A stretch of DNA of 37,268 nt from Bifidobacterium vespertilionis (GTDB lineage: Bacteria > Actinomycetota > Actinomycetes > Actinomycetales > Bifidobacteriaceae): positions 122,888 to 160,155 of the forward strand of contig NZ_RZNZ01000007.1 of assembly GCF_008698145.1 (NCBI RefSeq), read 5' to 3'. Both the position numbers and the translations under genes were made by a program. How positions within the stretch are numbered: the first letter of the stretch is position 1; every line of letters begins with the position of its first letter. Shown in pieces: positions 24,002 through 33,459 of this stretch. The notes under the pieces were generated by a model. It searched no databases and was not told the DNA's origin. It saw only the letters and a program-made list of their open reading frames with translations.

Positions 24002-25066
24002 ATGGCCGACGACAAGGATTTCAAGGATCCCAAGGATTCCAAGGACGACGAGACGATCGATGCTTCGGTCACCGAGGCTTCGGAGGCCGCGCAGGCCGCT
24101 GATGCGACCGAGCCCGCCGAGCCCGCTGAATCTTCGGCCGACGCCGAGTCCACCGAGCCCGCCGACGACAAGCCGGCCGTGCCCTTCGGCATCGTGTACG
24201 ACGACGAGGACACCCTGCCCGCCGCGGATGATGCGGTCAACGCCGATCACAAGCCACAGCTCGATCAGACCGATGCACTGATCGCCGCCGCGCTGGGCCT
24301 GCCCGCGGACGCGAAGAAGGCCGAGCCGGCCTCCAAGGAGAAGCCCGCCGAAGCCGCCCCGGTGATGGTCGCCTCGAAGATCGACCGCGAGATCTCGGAC
24401 GACAACTCGCTGGTCTTCTCCTCCTACCCCACCCTCGCGTTCAAGCGCGTGAGCTACGCGCCCAAGCGCGGCGAGAACCTGCTGGAGGATGTGGATCTGG
24501 CCTTCTACGATCGCCGCGTGTACGCCGTCGTGGTCAGCTCCGACGAGCAGCGCGTGGCCGTGCTGAGCCTCATGAGCGCCTTGGCGCGCCCGACCGGCGG
24601 CCATGTGATGTTCAAGAGCAAGGACATGGACGAGATCACCGGCTCCGAGTTCCGCGGCCACTTCGCCGGACTCGTGCTGCAGCGCAACAGCCTGCGCGGC
24701 GATCTGAGCGTGCTGGACAACATCGTGAACGCCATGGAGGCGTCCGGCCGCAACTTCCTCAAGCCCAAGCCGCTGATCGCCGAGGACCTGCTGGAAGAGG
24801 TCGGATTCCCGACCGAGCACAACGAGACCAAGGCGTCCAAGCTGCCGGACATCCATCTGCGCCGCGCGGCGATCGCCAAGGCGCTGAGCTGCGAGCCGGC
24901 CGTCCTGATCGCCGACGAGCCTGTGGCGGGGCTCGAGGATCCGACCCGATCGGACATCCTGAACATCCTAAAGAAGGTGGCGCGCAAGGACAACAAGACC
25001 GTGATCATCGTCACGGCCGACGCCGCGATGGCCACCGAGGTGGCGGACAAGGTCTACACGCTGTAG
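24002..25066 (+). CDS. Degenerate ABC ATPase-like protein with acidic N-terminal extension
   Basis: A 354-residue protein; ATG 24002 has AAGGAGG seven bases upstream. Residues 1 to ~140 are an acidic, alanine/proline-rich, probably disordered extension. From ~145 it follows a MacB/LolD-type ATPase (LAFKRVSYAPKRGENLLEDVDLAFYDRRVYAVV). The Walker A position reads SSDEQRVA (179-186) instead of GxSGSGKS. The Q-loop Q227 remains (GLVLQRNSL). The signature LSGGQ is LPDIH (281-285). Walker B is intact (VLIADEPVAGLED, D305/E306). The H-loop histidine is alanine (VTAD, A339). Without a P-loop it is unlikely to bind or hydrolyse ATP in the usual way, yet the frame is fully open, arguing for a retained non-canonical role with the adjacent permease. 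Confidence 0.88.
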   Translation: MADDKDFKDPKDSKDDETIDASVTEASEAAQAADATEPAEPAESSADAESTEPADDKPAVPFGIVYDDEDTLPAADDAVNADHKPQLDQTDALIAAALGLPADAKKAEPASKEKPAEAAPVMVASKIDREISDDNSLVFSSYPTLAFKRVSYAPKRGENLLEDVDLAFYDRRVYAVVVSSDEQRVAVLSLMSALARPTGGHVMFKSKDMDEITGSEFRGHFAGLVLQRNSLRGDLSVLDNIVNAMEASGRNFLKPKPLIAEDLLEEVGFPTEHNETKASKLPDIHLRRAAIAKALSCEPAVLIADEPVAGLEDPTRSDILNILKKVARKDNKTVIIVTADAAMATEVADKVYTL

Positions 25067-25091
25067 GCTCCGCGGGGGCCGGTCATCTCTA

Positions 25092-25452
25092 GTCATCCTG
25101 AGTGAGTCGAAGGATCCTTTCGTCACTGCGCGTGGTTAAGGATCCTTCGACTCCGGCTGGCGCCTTCGCTCAGGATGACGGAAAAGCACCCGTTGTCATC
25201 CTGAGCGCAGCCCGCTAGGGCGGAGTCGAAGGATCCTTAACCACGCGCCCCATTCCAACGTCCCGATTTGCCCAGTTCGAGGATTCCCCGCCGTCCCAAG
25301 CACTGAGCCGTGAAGCGGACCCTCTCCGTCATCCTGAGCGAAGCCCGCTAGGGCGGAGTCGAAGGATCCTTCGTCACTGCGCATACTTTGCGCATAATTT
25401 GCGCACAATTAAGGATCCTTCGACTTCGGCTAGCGCCTGCGCTCAGGATGAC
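25092..25452. repeat. Cluster of TCATCCTGAG...GGATCCTT palindromes
   Basis: One full palindrome at 25092-25179, a half copy at 25195-25245 (with a GCCCGCTAGGGCGGAGTCGA insert), and a longer palindrome at 25328-25452 whose loop has CGCATA/GCGCATAATTTGCGCA short repeats. Between them, 25257-25275 carries a lone GTCCCGATTTGCCCAGTTCG half of the CTGGGCAGATC family. They fill the 440-bp gap between convergent genes; no coding sequence is seen. Confidence 0.85.
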
Positions 25453-25506
25453 GGGGGCTGCCCTCCGCTTCACGACTCAGTGTTCAGGATGACGCGAGGG
25501 GCCCGC

Positions 25507-26580
25507 TCACGCCAGCGCCGATCCGCGCACGATCACGTTGTAATCGGTGATGTACGTGCGCGCGGGCGCGTCCAGCCCTTCGATGCGCTCGATCAGCATA
25601 TCCACCGCGTGCCGCGCATAATCGGTCACGTCCGGATCCACCGTGGTCAGGCCGGGCGTGGAGAAATCAGACTCCGGCACATTGTCGAAGCCGGTCACGC
25701 GCACATCCTGCGGCACGCGCAGACCGCGGCGCTGCAGCTCCACGATCGCACCCAAGGCCGAGGCGTCGTTGAGGCACATGATCGCGTCCGGCATGGGCAG
25801 GCCCGAGGCGAACAGCATGCGCACGGCCTGCGATCCGCCGGCGCGGGTCCATGCCGACGGGCTGTCCAGATAGCGCCAATCGGGCTCCAGGCCGCGCTCG
25901 CGGAACGCCTGCACATACCCCTGCACGCGCTGGATCGTGGTGCCGTCGCCATTGGCCAGCAATCGGTCGCGCTCGGCCGTGGACGCCACATCCGAGCCGC
26001 CGGGCAGACGCGCGCCGAACACCGCGATCGACCGGCAGCCATCGTCCAGCAGACGGCCCGTGAGCGCCTGCATCGCCTCCCGATTGGGCATGGTCACACG
26101 ATCGACCAAGCCGCCCGTCGCCTCGTCGTCCACGTCGTAATCGCCCACGGCCACCACGGGGTAAGGCTGCCTGAGCACCGTGCCGCCGCCGGCGAGCGTG
26201 CAGCCCACGAAGAAGATCCAGCCGTCGGCGCCCAGCCGATAGGTCTCCTCCACCACACCCTCAATGCCGCTGGCGGGGTACGTGTCCGTGATCACCCCGT
26301 AGCCGCGTTCGCGCGCGGCGGCGATGATGCTGTCCGCGAAGTAGGGCATGAACGGCTGGTCGAAGCAGTTGAGCCCCAAGCCGATCAGGCCGGTCCGCCC
26401 GGCCTTCATGGCGCGGGCGGACACGTTGATCCGATATCCGAGCCGCCGGATCGTCTCCTCCACACGGGCGCGCGTCTCCGGCCGCATCGAACCGCCCTTG
26501 TTGATGACGTTCGACACGGTTTTGATGGAGAGGCCGGCTTCGCGGGCGACATCGGTGATCGTGACTCGTTTGCTGCTCAT
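25507..26580 (-). CDS. LacI-family regulator of the arabinofuranosidase locus
   Basis: A 357-residue repressor. The helix-turn-helix is VTITDVAREAGLSIKTVSNVINKGGSMRPETRARVEETIRRLGY, followed by the hinge and a type I periplasmic-binding-like effector domain (LIGLGLNCFDQPFMPYFADSIIAAARERGYGVI; ITDYNVIVRGSAL at the end). It is 41 bp downstream of the GH51 gene on the same strand. Its likely operators are the GTACAA-CC-TTGTAC palindromes in front of that gene, and the effector is plausibly arabinose or an arabino-oligosaccharide (inference). The ATG at 26580 has TACCAT six bases upstream and no ribosome site, so a leaderless transcript from an internal promoter is possible. Confidence 0.92.
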   Translation of the reverse strand: MSSKRVTITDVAREAGLSIKTVSNVINKGGSMRPETRARVEETIRRLGYRINVSARAMKAGRTGLIGLGLNCFDQPFMPYFADSIIAAARERGYGVITDTYPASGIEGVVEETYRLGADGWIFFVGCTLAGGGTVLRQPYPVVAVGDYDVDDEATGGLVDRVTMPNREAMQALTGRLLDDGCRSIAVFGARLPGGSDVASTAERDRLLANGDGTTIQRVQGYVQAFRERGLEPDWRYLDSPSAWTRAGGSQAVRMLFASGLPMPDAIMCLNDASALGAIVELQRRGLRVPQDVRVTGFDNVPESDFSTPGLTTVDPDVTDYARHAVDMLIERIEGLDAPARTYITDYNVIVRGSALA

Positions 26581-26621
26581 AGGTCGATGGTATCGCTTGA
26601 TGATGGTGCGCCGCGGCCGGA

Positions 26622-28235
<1,614 letters not shown>

Positions 28236-28337
28236 GTGGGAGGCCTTTCTTTAGGTGGGGCTGACGGTGGGTTGGTGGGTTAACGGATTGGTGGGTTTGC
28301 GGCGACGGTCCGGAAGCACCTCTTTCGCACGAGAAAG

Positions 28338-28405
28338 GTACAACCTTGTACTTATGCCGCGATGCCCAATCTATCACGCGACACACCGGAGATACAACCT
28401 TGTAC
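28338..28405 (-). promoter_or_regulatory. abfA promoter with two GTACAA-CC-TTGTAC operators
   Basis: On the minus strand, -35 TTGTAT (plus 28392-28397) and -10 TAGATT (plus 28368-28373) are 18 bp apart. Operator 1 (ATACAACCTTGTAC, 28392-28405) covers the -35 box and operator 2 (GTACAACCTTGTAC, 28338-28351) lies around +10 to +25. This arrangement would let one repressor block both polymerase binding and escape. The downstream LacI protein is the likely binder. Confidence 0.65.
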
Positions 28406-28471
28406 TTACGGGCGGCGTTGCGGATGAGTGTGACATGGCTTGGGTGCGGCACGGGACAGGCATGGCAGGGC

Positions 28472-28811
28472 GTGACTGTGGCATGGGGCGTGACCGGGCG
28501 TGCGACCGGGACACGGGGCGTGACCGGGCGCGCGACCGTGACATGGGGTGTGACATGGTGTGGACACACCCGGTCACAGCCCTCCAAAAACGTTGAAAAA
28601 CAGCGGTTTCCAAAGCCCTGTGACCGGGAGCGGGCACACCCGGTCACACCCATCCACGCCCAGTCACACGCCAAGTCACGCCACACACGCCGGGTCACAC
28701 GCCGCACACCAAGTCACACGCCCGGTCACACACCGCACGCCGAGTCACAACCACACAACCCCGGTCACGCCACGTATCCCCGGCCACACGCCGAGTCACA
28801 CGCCAAGTCAC
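28472..28811. repeat. GTGAC/GTCAC inverted array A with core palindrome
   Basis: Left of the centre the units read GTGAC (GCGTGACCGGGCGTGCGACC...); right of it they read GTCAC (CCAGTCACACGCCAAGTCACG...). The core (28565-28648) has an 11-bp perfect stem CCCGGTCACAG (28569-28579) / CTGTGACCGGG (28618-28628) enclosing CCCTCCAAAAACGTTGAAAA and CAGCGGTTT. Homology with array B continues past the right end (CGACATCC(G/A)GCCCGATCGCGC, CCCAGCCCCACAGC, CAACAGCCA(C/T)ATACATCC), so A and B look like a ~400-bp duplication. Confidence 0.85.
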
Positions 28812-28973
28812 GACATCCGGCCCGATCGCGCCCACACCCAGCCCCACAGCCTTGCAACTCAACAGCCACATACATCCGGCCACCCGAGCGCGCCGCACAT
28901 TCCCGGGCGCCAGCATGGGCATTGGCACGGGTACACGACAAGGCGCGGAGCATGATGACACAGAGTCGCGAGC

Positions 28974-29207
28974 GTGACGCGGAGTGTGACCGGGCGTGTG
29001 GCTGTGACGCGGGGTGTGACACGGGGTGGGCACACCCGGTCACAGCCCTCCAAAAACGTTGAAAAATAGCGGTTTTCAAACCCCTGTGACCGGGAGCGGG
29101 CACACCCGGTCACAGCCACCCACACCCGGTCACACGCCAAGTCACGTCACACACGCCGGGTCACACGCCCGGTCACGCACCGTACGCCAAGTCACACGCC
29201 GGGTCAC
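28974..29207. repeat. GTGAC/GTCAC inverted array B with core palindrome
   Basis: Same design as array A. The core stem is CCCGGTCACAG (29035-29045) / CTGTGACCGGG (29084-29094), and its interior reads CCAAAAACGTTGAAAAATAG then CGGTTTTCAA, where TTGAAAA and TTTTCAA can also pair. It lies 313 bp upstream of the nuclease gene. The gap to that gene has no other coding sequence. Confidence 0.85.
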
Positions 29208-29507
29208 GACATCCAGCCCGATCGCGCGCCCATACCCAGCCCCACAGCTCAACAGCCATATACATCCAGCCACGCCATCCAACGAGTCGTCCGACCCGCG
29301 CACGATACGCCCCGGCCACACGCCCGGTCGCGCCTCGAGCCACCGCAGTCACCTCGCGGCACATCCTGTCACACGCATCGTCACGCAATCCACACAATCG
29401 ACCGCGACACGACCGCCTCCCCAACCGGCGCGAATCCCCGACATGACGCCGCCATCGCACATTCGACCACAGCCCTCGGCCATATTGCCTCCGAATCGCG
29501 CGCCCCA

Positions 29508-29513
29508 TACGAT
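29508..29513 (+). promoter_or_regulatory. Candidate -10 (TACGAT) of a leaderless nuclease transcript
   Basis: TACGAT fits the TANNNT -10 pattern and ends six bases before the ATG at 29520, with no ribosome binding site between. This is the usual spacing for leaderless mRNAs in actinobacteria. Confidence 0.35.
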
Positions 29514-29519
29514 CGCCGC

Positions 29520-30527
29520 ATGAACACCGCAAACGCATCAAACGCAACGCCACGCGACTACCTAGCCAACTCTCTCATCCGCACGCAACGGGAAACCATC
29601 GCGCAATGCGCAGAGCACATGCGCCACGCGATCACGCATCACAACATCGTCTATACGGGACTGACGGCCCTGCGACTCGCCATGATCGAAATACCCGACT
29701 GCCCGCGACTCATCAGCGCATGGTTCCACGTGCTCTACACCGATCGCGCCCAGCGCCCCAAGCGAACGGGTACCCGCTACCTGAAGCTGCCCGAGTCACT
29801 GCGATCGCAGCCGAACATCACGTATCTGCACGGCGAAACCGTCATCACCTGCACGCATCCGCTGGTCACATGGGCGGTTCTGGCGCCATTCCTCACGCAA
29901 ACGGAAGTCATCGTGCTGGCCGACGCGATGCTCAGGGCGGCCTGCAGGGCGGTCGGATCGAACGGCACGGAGCTGACCAAGGAGCGCCTGTCCGATTTTC
30001 TCAGCAACGTCGGCGACTTTCCCGGCATCGACAAATGTCGCGCCGCCCTCGCGTTCCTCACCACACCCACGGATTCCACCATGGAGTGCCGGACGCTGCT
30101 CGCCTTTCTTCGCCACGGCCTGCCGTACCCGATCGTTCATTGGCAGACGCGCATCACGAACCCGGAGGCGCTCGTCACATCCGATCTGGCCTACCCGGAT
30201 CAGCTGGTGGTGGTCGAGTACGACGGCGACGCGCATCGGCAGGACAAGCGGCAATATCGCTGGGACGAGCGCAAAAGGCAGGCGCTGCGCGCGCAGGGTC
30301 ATACGGTGATCGTCGCATTCGCCGATGATGTGCTCACCGAGCGCGGGCGGCTGGCCCTGGCACGAAAAGTGGCGCAGGCGCTCGGCATGGAGCTCCCCGG
30401 AAAACCGCTGCCACCGTATCGCGCGCTGATGGAGGATGATCGTCGCGCACACGACAGGAACCGTCAGCGCCGATGCCGGGCACGGAGAAGGGGAGGCAGC
30501 GGGGCGACCGGGACAACACAGGCGTGA
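29520..30527 (+). CDS. Vsr/DUF559-like endonuclease protein (AbiEi-like N-terminal part)
   Basis: A 335-residue protein. The N-terminal part (NIVYTGLTALRLAMIEIP...) resembles AbiEi-type antitoxin/abortive-infection proteins. Residues ~215-290 carry a PD-(D/E)XK nuclease core of the Vsr/DUF559 group: D in SDLAYPDQL, E in VVVEYDGDAHR, then YRWDERKRQALRAQGHTVIVAF. The last ~40 residues are basic and low complexity (RRAHDRNRQRRCRARRRGG) and could bind nucleic acid. The TGA stop lies inside the first GTGAC unit of array C, and arrays A and B stand upstream, so the gene is enclosed by the repeats. No ribosome site is seen. The natural target is unknown; defence, toxin-antitoxin or a role with the repeats are all possible. 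Confidence 0.82.
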   Translation: MNTANASNATPRDYLANSLIRTQRETIAQCAEHMRHAITHHNIVYTGLTALRLAMIEIPDCPRLISAWFHVLYTDRAQRPKRTGTRYLKLPESLRSQPNITYLHGETVITCTHPLVTWAVLAPFLTQTEVIVLADAMLRAACRAVGSNGTELTKERLSDFLSNVGDFPGIDKCRAALAFLTTPTDSTMECRTLLAFLRHGLPYPIVHWQTRITNPEALVTSDLAYPDQLVVVEYDGDAHRQDKRQYRWDERKRQALRAQGHTVIVAFADDVLTERGRLALARKVAQALGMELPGKPLPPYRALMEDDRRAHDRNRQRRCRARRRGGSGATGTTQA

Positions 30528-30849
30528 CGCGGGGCGCGGCCGTGACATGGGGTGTGACCGGGCGTGCGACCGTGACGCGGAGTGTGACATGGTGTGGACA
30601 CACCCGGTCACAGCCCTCCAAAAACGTTGAAAAATAGCGGTTTCCAAACCCCCGTGACCGGGAGCGGGCACACCCGGTCACACCCACCCACGCCCGGTCA
30701 CACGCCAAGTCACGCCACACACGCCGAGTCACACACCAAGTCACGACGTCCACCCCCGGTCACGCCACGTATCCCCGGCCACACACCGAGTCACACGCCC
30801 GGTCACGCTGCACACCCCGGCCACAACCCCGGTCATACCACACAGTCAC
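30524..30849. repeat. GTGAC/GTCAC inverted array C with core palindrome
   Basis: Starts inside the stop codon of the nuclease gene with GTGAC units, passes through a core with stem CCCGGTCACAG (30603-30613) / CCGTGACCGGG (30652-30662, one mismatch), and continues with GTCAC units. The stretch CACGTATCCCCGGCCACAC is shared with array A. It fills most of the 438-bp gap before the HD-domain gene. Confidence 0.85.
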
Positions 30850-30965
30850 GCAACCCAGCCGCTCAACCGCCCGACGTCCCCGCCATGCGGCACCCCGGCA
30901 CCACAAAACGCACAGCCGTGCAAAGACCGCTGCGCAAAGACCTCTCCAAAAGCCAAAACCCGGCC

Positions 30966-31688
30966 TCAGATGATCCGCATGCCGTATCGCTCGGCCAGCG
31001 CGGGCACATCGGGCACGCCCCACTTGTCCACCAGATCGAGCCACTCGCGGCGATTGGCCTCCCCAAACCGGGCCGCACGCTCGGTGTAGGCGTCCACGGT
31101 GAGGAACTTCGGGGGCACCGACTTGCTATGGAACTTGTCGGCGTACATCACGATCTCCTGCTCGAGGTTCACAGGCACGTAGTCGTCGGGCGGCAGCGGG
31201 AGGTCCTGGGCGATCACCGCAGCCTTCGTAAGCCCCACGCCGGTGTGGTTGCGCGCGAATTCGGCGATCGACTCGTCCACGCCCTCGCGCAGCAGCAGCT
31301 CATAGCCGTTGAGGCCGTGCAGGATGTAGCGCTTGCGGCTGAACTTGAGGGGCTCGCCGTCGGTGCCGTCATGCTTGAGGACGGTGTAGGTGCCGATGTC
31401 GTGCAGCAGGCCGCCGATCACCACCAGATGCTCGTCGATCAGCCGCGGTGGGATCACGCCGCCGCGCACGTCACCGGAATCGAAGCCGCCGCTGCGCTCG
31501 GGGGCGTCGGACGGAAGGGTGCATCGGCGCACGAACAGAGCGTTCGCGTGGCGCGCGACCTGCCGGGCGATCGTGGCGACGATCACGCAGTGGGTGTGGA
31601 TGAGGTCGTAGGCGTCGTCGCTCGGCGCGTACTTGTGATGGAGCTCGTCGATCTGCTCAATGCTTGGAATCATGCCCATATGGCCCAT
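30966..31688 (-). CDS. HD-domain phosphohydrolase
   Basis: A 240-residue cytosolic protein. I start at ATG 31688, with GAGG about 9 bases before; two in-frame ATGs lie 3 and 5 codons later, and the open frame extends 50 codons upstream without support. HD metal-binding residues are visible: H in IHTHCVIV, HD in IGGLLHDIGTY, H in RNHTGVG, and D in VMYADKFHSKS. This set fits small HDIG/HDc proteins that hydrolyse nucleotides or phosphate esters. The YGMRII tail ends the protein. It diverges from zwf. Substrate unknown. Confidence 0.85.
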   Translation of the reverse strand: MGHMGMIPSIEQIDELHHKYAPSDDAYDLIHTHCVIVATIARQVARHANALFVRRCTLPSDAPERSGGFDSGDVRGGVIPPRLIDEHLVVIGGLLHDIGTYTVLKHDGTDGEPLKFSRKRYILHGLNGYELLLREGVDESIAEFARNHTGVGLTKAAVIAQDLPLPPDDYVPVNLEQEIVMYADKFHSKSVPPKFLTVDAYTERAARFGEANRREWLDLVDKWGVPDVPALAERYGMRII

Positions 31689-31935
31689 CCTAGTGATCCT
31701 CACGTTTCCCCGCGATCCCCCATACGCCCCATGAACATCATTCGGCCCGCAGCAAGATTCGATATCTTCCGAGCATGAATCGTCATTCCTTCGTAGAATC
31801 GGACACGGATGGTCCGATGCGTTGATCATATGCACCAAAACGCGCCAAATGCATCAAACGCACCGGACCGGAACGAATCGATCGAGCATACACGTGACAA
31901 CCACGTCAACCACACCAACCACTCAAGGAGGGGAT

Positions 31936-33459
31936 ATGGCCTGGACCAACCCGCTGCGCGATCCGCGCGACCTGCGCCTGCCGCGCATCGCCGGACCGTG
32001 CAGCCTGGTGATCTTCGGCGTCACCGGAGACCTTGCCAAGAAGAAGCTGCTGCCGGCGGTCTACGACCTGGCCAACCGCGGCCTGCTGCCGCCCAGCTTC
32101 GGACTGATCGGCTTCGGCCGGCGCGAATGGGACAACGAGCAGTTCGCGAACTTCGTGGAGGAGCATGTGCGCGAACGCTGCCGCACCCCCTTCAACGAGG
32201 GCACCTTCGCGCAACTGCGCAAGGGCCTGCGCTTCGTGACCGGCACCTTCGACGACGCCGAGGCCTTCAACCGCCTGTCGGACACCGTGTCCGAACTGGA
32301 TCGCGATCTGGGTACCCGCGGCAACCACGCCTTCTACATGTCCGTGCCGCCGCGCGCGTTCCCGGTGGTCTCCCGCCAGCTGGCCGCCTGCGGTCTGGCG
32401 CACTCCACCGAGGGAGCCTGGCGCCGCGTGATCATCGAGAAGCCGTTCGGCCACGATCTGGCGAGCGCCAAGGAGCTCGACCGCGTGGTCTCCGAGGTCT
32501 TCGCACCCGAGTCGGTGTTCCGCATCGACCACTATCTGGGCAAGGAGACCGTGCAGAACCTGCTGGCCCTGCGCTTCGCGAACACCATGTTCGAGCCCAT
32601 CTGGAACGCCAACTACGTGAGCCACGTGCAGATCACCATGGCCGAGGACATGGGCATCGGCGGCCGCGCGGGCTACTACGACGGCATCGGCGCCGCGCGA
32701 GACGTGATCCAGAACCACCTGCTGCAGCTCATGGCCCTCACCGCCATGGAGGAGCCGGTCTCGTTCACCGCCAGCGACCTGACGTCGGAGAAGACCAAGG
32801 TGCTCTCCGCGATCCGCCTGCCGCACGATCTGGCGGCCCACACCGCGCGCGGCCAGTATTCGGCCGGCTGGCAGGGCTCGGAGCGCGTGGTCGGATACCT
32901 GGACGAAAAGGGCATCGACCCCGCGTCCATCACCGAGACCTACGCGGCCATCCGCCTGGACGTGGACACCCGCCGCTGGGCCGGCGTCCCGTTCTACCTG
33001 CGCACCGGCAAGCGCCTGGGCAAGCGCGTCACGGAGATCGCCGTGGTGTTCAAGCGCGCCCCGCATCTGCCGTTCGAGACCACCGCCACCCGCGAGCTCG
33101 GCCGCAACGCCGTGGTGATCCGCGTGCAGCCCGACGAGGGCGTGACCATGCGCTTCGGCTCGAAGGTGCCGGGCACGGCCATGGAGGTGCGCGATGTGAG
33201 CATGGACTTCAGCTACGGCCGCTCCTTCACCGAGGCCTCCCCGGAAGCTTACGAGCGCCTGATCCTGGACGTGCTGCTGGGCGACCCGCCGCTGTTCCCC
33301 ACCACGCGCGAGGTGGAGCTGAGCTGGGAGATTCTCGACCCGATCGAGGAGTTCTGGTCCACGCTGGGCCAGCCGCAACCGTACCGCGCCGGCACTTGGG
33401 GCCCCGAGGAGGCCGACGCCATGCTCGCCCGCGACGGACATCACTGGAGGATGCCATGA
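31936..33459 (+). CDS. zwf: Glucose-6-phosphate 1-dehydrogenase
   Basis: A 507-residue cytosolic enzyme oxidising glucose-6-phosphate to 6-phosphogluconolactone with NADP+. The coenzyme-binding start is LVIFGVTGDLAKKKLLPAVYDLANRGLLP, and the active-site signature is FRIDHYLGKETVQN with the catalytic histidine. EKPFGHDL and the C-terminal WEILDPI region fit the family. ATG 31936 follows a strong AAGGAGGGG; the open frame continues 38 codons upstream without support. Its stop overlaps opcA (ATGA). Together with opcA, pgl and gnd it forms the oxidative pentose-phosphate branch, which supplies NADPH and ribulose-5-phosphate beside the bifid shunt. Confidence 0.97.
   Translation: MAWTNPLRDPRDLRLPRIAGPCSLVIFGVTGDLAKKKLLPAVYDLANRGLLPPSFGLIGFGRREWDNEQFANFVEEHVRERCRTPFNEGTFAQLRKGLRFVTGTFDDAEAFNRLSDTVSELDRDLGTRGNHAFYMSVPPRAFPVVSRQLAACGLAHSTEGAWRRVIIEKPFGHDLASAKELDRVVSEVFAPESVFRIDHYLGKETVQNLLALRFANTMFEPIWNANYVSHVQITMAEDMGIGGRAGYYDGIGAARDVIQNHLLQLMALTAMEEPVSFTASDLTSEKTKVLSAIRLPHDLAAHTARGQYSAGWQGSERVVGYLDEKGIDPASITETYAAIRLDVDTRRWAGVPFYLRTGKRLGKRVTEIAVVFKRAPHLPFETTATRELGRNAVVIRVQPDEGVTMRFGSKVPGTAMEVRDVSMDFSYGRSFTEASPEAYERLILDVLLGDPPLFPTTREVELSWEILDPIEEFWSTLGQPQPYRAGTWGPEEADAMLARDGHHWRMP

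Noticed and set aside
24002..25066. Idea that the ATPase-like gene is a frameshifted pseudogene
   Set aside because: The frame is intact from a strong ribosome site to the stop, Walker B is preserved, and the losses are substitutions within an otherwise good alignment.
28346..29523. Several 100-240-codon open frames in the GTCAC arrays
   Set aside because: They translate to H, T, P and S-rich repeats dictated by the pentamer array, differ in every frame, and lack ribosome sites.
28472..30849. CRISPR array in the GTCAC-rich island
   Set aside because: The recurring word is only five bases, switches strand at the core and has irregular spacing. There are no cas genes and no uniform spacer length.
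31809..33455. Long plus-strand frame overlapping zwf and continuing into opcA
   Set aside because: Only the part from 33456 encodes a recognisable protein (OpcA). The upstream part is the out-of-frame shadow of zwf.
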